A DNA stretch of 64,000 nt, taken from Physcomitrium patens. Taxonomy: Eukaryota; Streptophyta; Bryopsida; Funariales; Funariaceae. Below, piece after piece: positions 36,760 to 47,709 of this stretch. Where the stretch lies: positions 4,629,619 through 4,693,618 of the forward strand of contig NC_037262.1 in NCBI RefSeq assembly GCF_000002425.4, given 5' to 3'. The translations under genes were made by a program, and so were the position numbers. The stretch's first letter is position 1. Each line of letters starts with the position of its first letter. The notes beneath the pieces are model-generated. The model was given only the letters and a program-made list of their open reading frames with translations. It was not told the origin of the DNA and made no database searches.

Positions 36760-38830
36760 TACTAAAAGGATAGCCGTGTCAAGTGCTTGTGGATTGTGGC
36801 TCTACAGAAAATTACATCTTAACTGAAATTACTAATCGACTTGGGATTAAAATTAAAGTAATTAAAGAAAAGAGTATATACTTTATAGATGATTAAGAGA
36901 TCATATTAATAAATACCTATTATAAGAGAGGATATTAAAAAGATGGCATTTTGTATGCACTATGGATATTTTGAATGATTTGTTTTTAACTTTTGGCCTC
37001 AACAATGCTCCAACATCTTTCATGGATCATATGAACAGATTATTTTGCAACCTTTTGGAAAAATATATAATTATCTTTATTGATACTATCCTTGTATATA
37101 ATAAAATTCATGAAGAGCATAAGTAATATCTATGAAAAGTACTGCATCGGCTACAAAATAGTCAATTCTATTGCAAGCAATTAAAATATGATCTTTGGAA
37201 GTCAAAAGTCACATTTTTAGACAATGTCGTGTCTTTTGAAAGAATGTGTATGGAACAGGATAAGGTGAAAGCACTAGATGATTGACCAACCTCTAAGAAT
37301 GCTTTTGAAGTCCATTCATTTTTAGGCCTTGCTAGATATTATTATCGTTTTGTTTGGTAATTTGCTCATATTGCCTCTTTTATTGATAAACCTATTGGAA
37401 AAGGGTGTCCCATTTGAATGAAAACTAGAGAAATAAAGTACCTTTGATAGGTTGAAGGAGGCACTTATTATTGCTCCAATATTACAACTTTGTGATTCCA
37501 ACCTTCCTTATATACTTGACATTGATGCTTTCAACTTTGTTATTAGAGTGGTCTTTCAAGAAAACTTTGATAGGAGCCTTCAACTTATGATGTATGAATC
37601 ATATAAGCTCAACAGGGCAGAGCATAATTACTCTATACAAGATCAAGAGCAATTAGCAATTGTACACACCACAAAGGTATGATAACATTAATTGTTGGAG
37701 AAGCCATTGGTTTTTTGAACTAACCATTGATCCTTGCTACACAATTTGCATCTAAAAAATATGAAATCACAACATTATTGTTAAAAAAAATAATTGTATT
37801 TTTTTTAATATCCAACTTGAGTACAAGTAAAGACGATAACATATTGTATTAGATAGCTTATCATGAAGATCAAACTTAAAGGTTGAATAAAAAAATAAGG
37901 CAAAAATCATTACCATTAATAATATCATTTCAAATCTAACCAAAGAGACAAAATGGAAAGAAGCTACACATTAGAATGTTTATTTCAAGATGTTTAGCAA
38001 TCAACTAAAGGTTGGGAATACATAGTATCAAGAATATAGTCTTAGTCATGGCTTGCTTTAATTTAAGAAGCAAATTTATGTACCTAACAATGCTATACTT
38101 TGGATGTGTATACTTCAAGAAAGACATGACATTCCAATATCTAGACATCAAAGACAAAAGATGACTCTAGAATAGATCTCAAGGATATGATTTTTGGTAG
38201 GTTTGGATCATAATGTTTGAGCTTTTGTGCACTCTTCCGATTCATATCAACATAATAAAGTACGCAACATAGTGTCTCCTAAATTATTGTAACCAATTCC
38301 ACTACCTACAGCATGTTGAAAGTAGGTGACTATGGATCTCGTTATGTATTTGCCACAAATATCTCATAATCACACTGCAATTGCTATCTTTGTAGATTGA
38401 TTCTCGAAGCAACTTCACTTGGTTGTGATACACTTAGATATTGATGCCCTAATATTTGCATGAGTCTTCTTTCATATTATCTTTTTTTACCATAGATTAT
38501 TTGGTATCGTCGTTTTAAATCAAGATCTATGCTTCACATGAAGTTTTTGGCAAGCCTTATTCAAGCCACTAGGCATACAACTTATTATGTCTACAACCTT
38601 CTATCTCCAAATAGATAGACAAATAAAGCATGCAAATTGGACCTTAAAAGATATGCCACATGCATTTGTGATAATTCATCATAATGACGAGGAAGAATAC
38701 TTGACACCCTTAGAGTTTGCAATGATAGTATTCAAGCAAATATCTTTTATGTTTTGTAACTGAAGGAATTTCATATTGAGCCAAAGCACTTTCTGGATCG
38801 ACACTAACTACCACTACCACTAGTTGTAGT
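36760..38830 (+). pseudogene. pol pseudogene of gypsy F
   Basis: Protease motif VLVDCGSTENYI (about 36785-36820). RT fragments APTSFMDHMNRLF and IIIFIDTILVYNKI (about 37005-37105), where the second Asp of the active site is replaced by Thr. RT thumb HSFLGLARYYYRF (37315-37355). RNase H start, open at 37452-37682 (YILDIDAFNFVIRVV). Integrase remains: LQERHDIPISRH (near 38110) and IAIFVDXFSKQLHLV (near 38380, X marks a stop). Most of RT between the protease and APTSF is deleted, and stops and frameshifts are dense. Non-functional. Confidence 0.75.
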
Positions 38831-39119
38831 TCATAATTAATAAGAATATAAAATAGATAACATTTTAGAACATTTCCATCTTTGCTATGGCAGTGGACAT
38901 CCACAACTTCAGTACAAAGTTCTTTGGAAAGGTTATTCCATCCACAATGCAATGTGAAAACCTATATGGAACATCACCTATTGTCAAGAGACAATTTAAA
39001 AATACTATCGGAAGCAAAATAAAGACATTCTGCATTAGTAAAGGGAGATTAATTATAACAAAGTATAGATAAGATGTTTGTCTTATTGACACATAGGGAT
39101 AGATAGTTGGAACCATATT

Positions 39120-39586
39120 TGAGAAGTTATGAAAGTTTTTACAACTATAGCTAGGTTAGTAGTCTATATAGGATCCACCATAGAACATTCTAAAAAGAGA
39201 TTAGAGTGGTTATTTAGATGAGGCCTACCTATAACCTTTTAAAAAGAATTTAGGATTGTTATATATGTGGAATCTATCATCTAGGAATATTTTAGAAAGT
39301 CCAAGATAGTAGAATAAAGTATAAATAGGACTCGCCAGGGCCTATTGGGCATTTGGTCAAGTATAGCTTTGGACCTTCTCTCTTAGTAAAGTTTGGTTTT
39401 GCATCTTTTTGTTCAATTCTATTTTATTTTATTTCTATTTGCTTAGTTTTGTCTTTCTTGTCTTACTCTATTTAGTTTTGTTCAATTTTTTTCTAGTTCA
39501 TTTTATCCTATTTTGTGATAAAATTTTATGTAGTTGTGGATTAGAAGAGTCTTAGACTCTCGAGATAGACTGGTCGTGTTTCAACA
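39120..39586 (+). repeat. Putative 3' LTR of gypsy F
   Basis: AT-rich unit with a TATAAATAGG box (39319-39328) and a T-rich leader, ending TTTCAACA before copia sequence resumes. The start is not defined and no partner LTR is present, so this is tentative. Confidence 0.4.
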
Positions 39587-39839
39587 TCCTTTACAATCAC
39601 AAGAATGTGTTTTCATATAGGATCTAAAACTGTGAGATATATCTCATTTGACCCTTGTTATTTGCTAATGCCACCATCATAGCCTCAGAATTAGATAGTT
39701 ACATTCTTGTTAAAATAGAGAAGCTTATTCTTGTCTTTTTGGATATAAACATCCATTGTACTATCAATGCATATATAATGCCAAAATTAAGATAATGATA
39801 TAATCATTATTTTTGAATTGAATGATGTTTCTTGAATTG

Positions 39840-40633
39840 AAAGAGTAACATCAACTCCAGCATTTATTATACCATTGCTATTTGATTTAGGACATTCTGC
39901 ATCAAATTACTAATGCTTCTATCTGTAAGTCATACAAGTACTTCTAGACTTATCAATCTTTTTTTTTTTTTTTTTTTTTTTTTTTGTTGTGGATGTATTT
40001 TTTTAAGACTTTCTTTCCTCTTACATGCACTTCTAAAGCAAAAAATAAAGAAGTAGTCTTTTCTTTCTTTTGCATCTTCTCTTCAAAGAGAATAGATTGT
40101 ACTATCTCTTTTGTAATCTCTTCTCTTTTCTTCAATACAATCAACTGAATAAGTGGATCCTAAGATTTTGATAATGTCATAAGTATAAGAATCATCATGC
40201 TCTATTTGTCTATTTTACTATCAACTTCAATATATATGAATCCTTAAGATAAAAAAATCTCTCCAAAAAAAATCTCTATAGATTTTCCATCCATATATCA
40301 AGGATTAAATAATTTTTTTATTAAAAATATCTTAATATTAATTTCTGACCATTTATAAATCTTAACCAATATGTCTCATATTTCCTTTGTAATATTATAT
40401 TTGCATATATGAGTTAATTGCAAAGGCTTAATATTGAGCAGTATCAATGCTTGTGCTTTTCTTTTACTTGATTTTCATTTTAATTTTTTATCAATATCCA
40501 TAGGATATTGTAATGTCCCATCTACATACATGTAGAGCTTATAAATGTACATTATGTGTTTCATAATGAATGCCCATATATCATAGTTTTCCTCATTTAA
40601 TCAATCAATGCAATGATCTATTGAAGATACCAT
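39840..40633 (-). pseudogene. gag pseudogene of copia G
   Basis: Minus strand, ATG at 40633 (MVSSIDHCID). Follows the copia gag (UBN2) pattern: LNEENYDIWAFIMKHIM, LYMYVDGTLQYP, AQALILLNIKPLQLTHI, then YMDGKSIE and VLKKREEITKEIVQSILFEE (open at 39953-40144). A decayed zinc knuckle follows (DAECPKSNSN near 39890). A T27 tract (39959-39985; lysine codons on the minus strand) has expanded inside it. Several stops. Confidence 0.75.
39959..39985. repeat. Poly-T tract (27 T)
   Basis: Homopolymer inside the copia G gag frame. Confidence 0.9.
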
Positions 40634-40770
40634 TGCCAAATACAATTAATTCAATAGCAATAAATAATTATAAGGAAACAATTAATAAATGGTTTACAAA
40701 ATGTAATATTTGGAGAGTAGTAGTAGTACCAAGGTATATTGGAGCAAAAAAAACTTTTTTTTATTGCTAG

Positions 40771-40880
40771 CAATAAATAGAATTTAATTAAATAAAAATC
40801 AACATCAATAGAATTAAATTCCAACTCCATCAATAAATAGAATTTAATTAAATAAAAATCAACGTCAATAGAATTAAATT
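40771..40880. repeat. Direct repeat, two 50-bp units
   Basis: 40771-40820 and 40831-40880 are identical apart from one base (A/G at 40804/40864), separated by 10 bp. They lie in the untranslated leader of copia G. Confidence 0.92.
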
Positions 40881-41056
40881 GCAAGGCTTTAGAATCTCTA
40901 GCAAAGCTTTAGTAGTTCTTTGACTTCGGCATCATTCCAATGATGATAAAGCTTTGGTAGTAAGCAGATCATCAAAGTTTTCATCTACAAAAAAACATAC
41001 AATTTTTTTTATTTAGATTCTATTTAGTGAATTTCATCCATAGCATTCTTCATCTA

Positions 41057-41068
41057 GCTTTGATATCA
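41057..41068 (-). promoter_or_regulatory. Primer binding site of copia G (initiator tRNA-Met type)
   Basis: Minus strand TGATATCAAAGC, directly after the LTR end, resembles TGGTATCAGAGC (complement of the initiator tRNA-Met 3' end) with two mismatches. Confidence 0.65.
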
Positions 41069-41221
41069 TGTTACAAAAATAGGATGTATTATGAAAACAT
41101 GATGGATATCATTTGTTGCAGACAAAATGTACAGGAAGCCAAGAAGAAGGCATTTCTAGTATCTTAGTTAAGAGCTAGATAAGTCACAGCTTTCAATACA
41201 CATAGTATGAGACATTCAACA
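41069..41221 (-). repeat. 5' LTR of copia G (153 bp)
   Basis: Minus strand TGTTGAATGTCTCATAC ... TTTTTGTAACA, TG...CA ends, followed by the PBS. The 3' partner survives only at 36391-36446. Confidence 0.7.
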
Positions 41222-41710
41222 CTATGATACATCTAGTCCAACTTCAATGACATCTAGTGGGCCTTGAGATTGACAATCCTACCCACCTAGAAGGAGATGA
41301 TTACATGCATTCTACTTGGTTCACCAAACACCTCATTGGCACTTGTAGGCAATGTATTACAAAGAGCCATCCTATAGAACATATGGTGTGCTCGATGTTG
41401 CTTTATATTCTCCGAGGAGACAATCAATGTTGCTAAAGTAAGCCACATTGCTTGGGGGGACACCATACATGCTGGGATGGCTTGTCAAAACCATCTTCTC
41501 ACTTACTACAACCAATGCAGTGAAACGAGTAAGTTACAACTTAGCAAAGAATTGAGCTCTGTTTGGTGTAGCACAGACATTTTTCTGTGCAGGGAGCTTA
41601 TAACATCCCAAATGGAAAATGTCCCCACCAGTTACCATCCCGCCCTCTCCCCACAGAGAGATCGAATGAATGTATTCTATCCTTGCAATCGAACCGTTCT
41701 TTCCAGAAAG

Positions 41711-41734
41711 AAAAAAAAAAAAAAAAAAAAAAAA
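41711..41734. repeat. Poly-A tract (24 A)
   Basis: Could be the tail of a retroposed sequence, but no matching target-site duplication was found. Confidence 0.85.
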
Positions 41735-44159
41735 TGTTTTAAGTTGAGTTATGTGGCAGTAACATCACAAAAAATCATGAATTTATGGCACAAGCGCACC
41801 CGCACATGCTAGAAGTCCTCCTCCGAAGCAAAAACAAGAAATTCTTGAATTTTCAATGAACCGAAAAGGAGTAGTTATTTGCACCAATGTGGGACCTGGT
41901 TTAAGGATACGATATCAACAAAGAATGAACTGCTTGTGTCATCACCATTTCGAATGCTTCCAAAACTTTATCAATGGAGCTTCTATACACATTTATTTCA
42001 TCCACGCAAGCAAAGCAACGGACGGGCCCCACATAGGTGAAAAGTCGGACAAAACCAATTGCGGTCTTCGAAACAACGACATTGAGGAACCGTCGATCAT
42101 AAGAGCAAGCAGCGCAACCGGGCAGAAAACTGAAAAGCCTCATCGATCACGAGCACGAGCACAAGCATGTGAGAATTTTGGTGCCCTGCAGTGCCGGAAA
42201 GCACCGGATGGAAACAAAAAAATCCAAGATCTGACCAGATTCCAGCCTCCAGGTTGGGACAGCCAAAAGGTTTTACCCTAAAGTACTGCGAAGTCGGAGC
42301 TCAATTAGCGCCAAAAATTGCAAGGGGAGCTAGCGGACCCCGACAGACCCCAGTCCCCAGCCTCCACCCGCGCCCGACCGAATGGCCGAAATACCCCTTC
42401 ATTAATATGGAAATCGAGGGCGTGACATCATCGTCGCTTTATTAGAAAAAGGTGGACGAGTTTTGAGCTAATGAGACAAAATTTGGCCCTTGATCTGTCG
42501 TCAATCAATCATAAAACCGGCAGAGCATTTTGGCCGATTTGGCGGATTCTGTCTCGTTGGGGCGGGTGCTGCTGCTGGAGTGACGCCTGGAAACCCTGCT
42601 ACCCCCCCTTCAGCGTTGGTAGTTGATCTCTGGGTTGACGCTGTGCCTCTTGGGACACTGAAGGACCACGTGAGCGTGTCACTGAGTGCCGCTACTGCTC
42701 ATCCTCTCCCCCGCATCTGTGCGGCACCACGTCATGTGCGACGGGGTATGGGATTCCATGGGATGCGATGCGAAGCAGGATTCCATGTCTGCCCTCGTCC
42801 CGTTTTGGGCATCATCTTGTGCTCCTTTTGAGCGTCGTCTTGTTCTTCTCGGTCTTGGTTGTTTCCGCCAGTGCCTCACACCGGATGTTCCCGTGTTCTG
42901 TTTTTGTGTTGTTCAGATGGAACCCAAAAACATCTGAAGATTGGTACACTTGTTATTGACTGTAGCATCATCTTTACAATGACATTGGTAACAGTGGCAA
43001 AGATTGTAGCATTATTGATAAGAATAGAAGACGAAGATTTTATGGATGGTTCATGAGCTCGGTGCTCAGCTTCAGTGGATTGTGAGAAACTTCGTCTAAG
43101 TTTAAAAAACTGTTTACAGCGGACTATTCTGTTCTTATTCAACATGAACTAACACAAATTACGGTCGATTACCACCATTGCTTTTTAACATCTTCGAAAC
43201 TGTTTTTACAAACTCTAAATGTGATTGCATGCCCTCAAAACGGATGATCGTAATGAACATTTAATTGGGAATCTACTTTATGTTCGCAAAACCCATTTAT
43301 TTCTTTATCTATTTTATCAATAAATTTAGCTTCTAAGCATGTTCCACACAACTCACTCCAGCATATGCAGATTTATTATGTCACATTCTTTAATTTATCA
43401 AAAAATATCAGTAAACACTTTGACTATTAGAAAAACCCTTACAACTAGTAAATGAATGTAACCTAGTGATGCTTATCCCTGGTTGCATCAAGCTATGTTA
43501 AAGTGACTTTAGAACTCGAGTTGATTAGAAACGACAGTGCACAGGCAAACTCTAATTCATCCATGGGCGGTTCCAAACAGAGGTATCGGTTGAATGATAC
43601 CACAGTCTGAGGGAGAGAGGGAGGGAGGACCAGGAATGATAACAAGAGGGGGAGACAAATACTGGAATGAAGCTGTTTGTTATTCCAGCATTCCCACTCA
43701 TTGAAATGGAATGGCAAGCCAAGTGGGATATGGATTTCTCCCCCAGGTGGGATTAGTAGTACTACTGTAGGGGCAAACAAAGGCCCCCCCCCCTCCATCA
43801 TGGCAAACTCACTCCTCACTGGGGTTCTTGGCTGCTGGGCACAGATGGGGACGGAAATAACACACACACGGTGGATGAAGAAATGGAGGATGGATGGTGT
43901 GCGGGTTCCCATCATCCACATCCATCCATTTGGCTTGGTTGGATCCCCTTGGCCTGAAGACAAGTTGGTTATTGGTCTGTGTCTCCTTCTTGCTTACAGT
44001 TTAACGTACTGAACTGGGAGTTAGTTCCACCCTATGGTGTGGTGTGCGGGAGCAGTGCTGGGAGTTCATATGTGTGAGTACCCATTCCCCACTCAGCCGA
44101 ACTTCCCTGCAGGTGTTCTTCCATGAGTGTGGTTTACATTCTTGAGTTTGGATGAATGA

Positions 44160-44201
44160 GTGTGTGTGTGTGTGGATATATATATATATATATATATATA
44201 T
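44160..44201. repeat. TG/TA microsatellite
   Basis: (TG)n followed by (TA)n. Confidence 0.88.
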
Positions 44202-45910
44202 GCATATATATGAGAAATGTCTTTTTCTTTCTATGTCTCCTTCTTATGGTTTATAATTGTAATTTTATTTACATATTTATCTATTTTTTCTCTACATTTG
44301 TGTGGAATTCTTTAGAAGAAGTGTGTTTAAAGTGCCTTTGAGGGTGTTGTGATAAATGATTGGTGGATGAACAAAATAACTATCTTTTGTCTCATGCTTG
44401 GTGGGTACAAAGTTGATAACAAGAACTATGTATGGCTATGAATGAGTAGATTTTGCATTGGGGCCACAACAATTTGAAAGTTGATAATGAGTAAATGTGT
44501 TTTTGTAAAATCTACCATCGGTATTTTATTGTACCCATTCCATTCAGTGTTTTGGATTTCTTATTTTGTGTGCATAGTTCAACATATCTGCATTTTCCAT
44601 ATTACACAAAAATGATATTTGATAATGGTAAAAATAAAATGAAACAATACACCATATTTACAATATGATGTAAATATTTTTCAATATGAGAAAATTAAAC
44701 ATAAGAATGAATAAAACAAAAAATTATAAAAGATGAAAAAAATAAATGTCATTTTTAAAAACTTAACATGGAAATTTAGCAACTTCTTTGAGATTTGATG
44801 TTTTGATCTCTCCAACACAATCAATAGTATCATCAAAAAAACATTTCCAATTTTCATGTTTTTATCTTTTGATTTTCTTTTACACTTGAGTTGTAAAATT
44901 GATTACATTGCAAATAAACATGCAGTCAAAGTAGTTGTTTGTAGTTTAAGAAAATTATAGTTATAAATGTGTCTTTACAAAGTTGCTGATTATGATAAAT
45001 GAATAGTCTATGTAGTCATTGTGTAAATTACAAATCTTAAATCTTATAATTTAAATATTTTATTAATATTATAGTATATAATTAGTAACATTATGAAAAA
45101 AATATTATATTCATAATTCATATATGCATTGATATCTAATCTTATAATTTTTTCATTCTTAAATTAAAAGTATATAGACCCCATTAAATTAAATATTCTA
45201 TTTTTTTGAGTTTCAAAAGTTTTATGTTAAACCTATATAAATTAATTGATTAAATTTTTTAGTTTTAATTTTTTAAATATTTTTAAAAATTACATCTCTA
45301 ATATCTTATATAAAAATTATAATCAATAAAAAATTAATATATTTTATTTCTGTTTATATTTTAAAAAATAATAAATAATAAATAATTAAATTCTTATAAT
45401 ACATGATAATATTGTTGTATTATAATATGGCTAATGGATGAAAGAAAAAAGAAAAATATATATATATTGGAAGATCTTATTTTAAAATATAATAGAAAAT
45501 TATCTTAGAAATATGTAAAATAGTCAAGGAAGTAGTAAAACTAATAAATGCTAATACTTCTTTTTATAAAATAGGCTTTTACTTCACTTGTAGAAATAAG
45601 ACAAAATAAAATAGATTAACAAAATTAATACAATGGAAATCTTAAGATAAAATTAAATAATATCTTTTTAAAAAATTATGTAGAAAAATTAGATGTTAAT
45701 ATCCAAAGTAGACTAGTAATAAACTTGGGTCAAAATCAGACTCAAAGACACAAAAGTGCGCATCCACAATAAATCTGAAGTTCCCTTGTTGTTGAAGAAA
45801 AAACATAAAAAAAAAAACACTTTTTAGAGTTTGATTGAACAGTGATTTTGAGTGATTCGGATTAATATTGAATTTTTAAGAGCTTTTCAAAGTGAGATGT
45901 TTTAAGTGAT

Positions 45911-45915
45911 TTAGG
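45911..45915. repeat. Target-site duplication of element C, left (TTAGG)
   Basis: TTAGG here and at 52305-52309 directly flank the LTR ends. Confidence 0.9.
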
Positions 45916-46484
45916 TGACATAGACATACACATGTAAGCCAATAATTATATGTATAAATAGATAGAAGTAAGTAAAAGTAGATAAAAGTAGGTAAAAGTA
46001 AGTTAATTCTATAGTACTTGATATAGAAGCTTTCTAGAAGCTTCATAGATGCTACTTTGACTTTATAGGTGTCTTTAATTGAATTTTTGGAATTAGAAAC
46101 GTAGTCAACAAGTTGGCCATATGCCACACATGTTGTTAGCTTGAAGATCAAGTTAACTATATAGCCCACATGTAGAAAAAATTGCCTTGTAAGTCAAGGC
46201 ATGTGTCCTACAAAGTCAACACATATTAGAGGTCTTATAGAATGTTGCCATGTAGTCCCTAGTTAGATAGTATATATAGAGACAAGAGTGAAGCCTTTTT
46301 CACTCTTATCAATTCTATTCTTGCTTCTAGTCTAGTTTCAAGGGTCTCTAATTTTCTTGTATTTTGGCAATAGCCATTCTACTTTCTTTTTTAATATACA
46401 TATCAAGTTATTTCTATTTTTTCATCTTTCTTTGAAAGAAGTCTCACTTGTTTATTTGTCTTTATTATATTCTTGTCCTTGACA
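45916..46484 (+). repeat. 5' LTR of chromovirus C (569 bp)
   Basis: TGACATAGACATACAC ... GTCCTTGACA. A TATATATA promoter box lies near 46271. Confidence 0.92.
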
Positions 46485-46504
46485 GATTGACAAGAATACA
46501 CCTA

Positions 46505-46516
46505 TAATATCAGAGC
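46505..46516 (+). promoter_or_regulatory. Primer binding site of C (initiator tRNA-Met type), 20 nt from LTR
   Basis: TAATATCAGAGC matches TGGTATCAGAGC except GG to AA. It lies 20 nt after the LTR end; copy E shows the same 20-nt spacing. Confidence 0.7.
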
Positions 46517-46696
46517 TTTGTCTAATCTTGATTAAGAGTCGATTATCTTTTTTTCTTGATAAGACACAAGCATATTAGAAGTTGCGGATTACCTTTTTCT
46601 AAACTGATATTTTCCTTAGTATTTTCTTTGTTATGAAGTCCTCTCTTCTATTTGTCTTGAGCGATATTAGACATCTTCTCTTTTTTAAGTGTTATC

Positions 46697-47690
46697 ATGG
46701 CAGAACTTGCTGAAATGAAGAGTTCAATGGCACAAATACAAGAGCAATTGAGGGAGTTAATGCTTGCGATGCATCAACTCAATTTACCACCACAAGGAGT
46801 AACAAGATTGGCAAGAAGTGAAGATATAGAAATGATTAGAGCTGCTTCAATATCTGCATTAAATCATGTCCCTTTTCTTATGGTAGAATGCCCTTCCAAT
46901 GTTAGAGAACCAAGAATTGACCAACTAGAGAAGTTTCATGGCACCACATCTAAGTTTAGAAGATTTATCAATCAAGTACAACTTGTGATTAAACTTCAAC
47001 CCCAAAGCTATCCAACTCTAGGATCGCAAGTTAGATTCATTGGTACGCTTCTTTCAGGTTTAGTACTATCGTGGTTTTCATCTTTTCTTGAATGACAAGA
47101 TCCAATATTGGATAATCTAGAGGCTTTTTTCGCGGAGTTTCGATCCATGTATAGAAAGCATGATGCAATTTGTGTTGCAACCAATAAGATCTATATTTTA
47201 CGACAAGGCAATCGATCAGTAACAATGTATGCTTCACAATTTCGACAACTTGTAACTGATATCAAGTGGGATGATGCTGCACTTATTAGCCAATTTTTCT
47301 ACGGATTACAATATGAGGTAAAAAAATTAATGCTTAACTTACCTGATCCTCAAACATTGAGTCAAGCAATTAACTTTGTTGTGAAGTGCGACAATCACCT
47401 TTTTTAATTCCGATTTGAGAAGCGTACAAGTAGACCTCAACGTAACTATAATTTAATAGCAACACCAATATCTCTTCAACACATACATTTGGAAGTAGAA
47501 GATATGCAAATTGATGCAGTACATTTCAAACCTCTTACTGAGCAAAAAAAGACTCGTCGTCGTCAAGAAGGATTGTGCTTATATTGTAGAAAATCTAAGC
47601 ACACTACTCAACATTGCCCAAAGAAGTGACGCAACCATAAAATGAAGAGTACGGTGATCAAAGAAGATAGCATGTCGGAAAACAAATTTG
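46697..47690 (+). pseudogene. gag pseudogene of chromovirus C
   Basis: Starts MAELAEMKSSMAQIQEQL, with an N-terminal coiled-coil-like region, then the capsid-like part (QLEKFHGTTSKFRRFINQV; FFAEFRSMY; YASQFRQLVTDIKWDD). One TGA (47093-47095, likely from CGA) and one TAA (47405-47407) interrupt the same frame. The zinc knuckle CLYCRKSKHTTQHC (CX2CX4HX4C, near 47576-47617) is intact. A frame change between about 47627 and 47690 joins it to pol, so gag and pol were probably one continuous frame in the ancestor. Gag forms the particle and packages the RNA. Confidence 0.9.
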
Positions 47691-47709
47691 TCCAACTGTA
47701 ATAGGGACC

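Larger units (their letters stand above)
36680..39586 (+). mobile_element. Gypsy element F fragment inserted in copia G
   Basis: Plus-strand gypsy pol remains (protease to integrase) followed by LTR-like DNA. Copia G sequence lies on both sides in the opposite orientation, so F entered G. The right end is placed at TTTCAACA (39586) and the left end is approximate. Its sequence is unlike A-E, so it is a third gypsy family. Confidence 0.6.
36391..41221 (-). mobile_element. Ty1/copia element G, minus strand, interrupted by gypsy F
   Basis: Read on the minus strand: short 5' LTR (41069-41221), tRNA-iMet-type PBS (41057-41068), gag (about 40633-39840), internal sequence to 39587, then after the inserted gypsy F the pol C-terminus (near 36590-36463), a purine tract (36460-36447) and the start of the 3' LTR (36446-36391). 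The pol end reads MTGKIFTKSLPRDKFLAFRN ... GLVSIEN stop, the typical end of copia RNase H. Most of pol is missing. The 3' LTR is truncated against fragment D. Confidence 0.78.
41227..45910. other. Spacer, no gene recognised
   Basis: 41800-44150 is GC-mixed, with many short overlapping frames (the longest, 156 codons, on the minus strand at 43493-43963) and no domain. 44150-45910 is AT-rich. Simple repeats: an A24 tract (41711-41734) and a TG/TA run (44160-44201). An unrecognised host gene fragment cannot be excluded. Confidence 0.45.

Noticed and set aside
43493..43963. 156-codon minus-strand frame
   Set aside because: No domain, no splice context, opposite frame of 111 codons. Kept as spacer.
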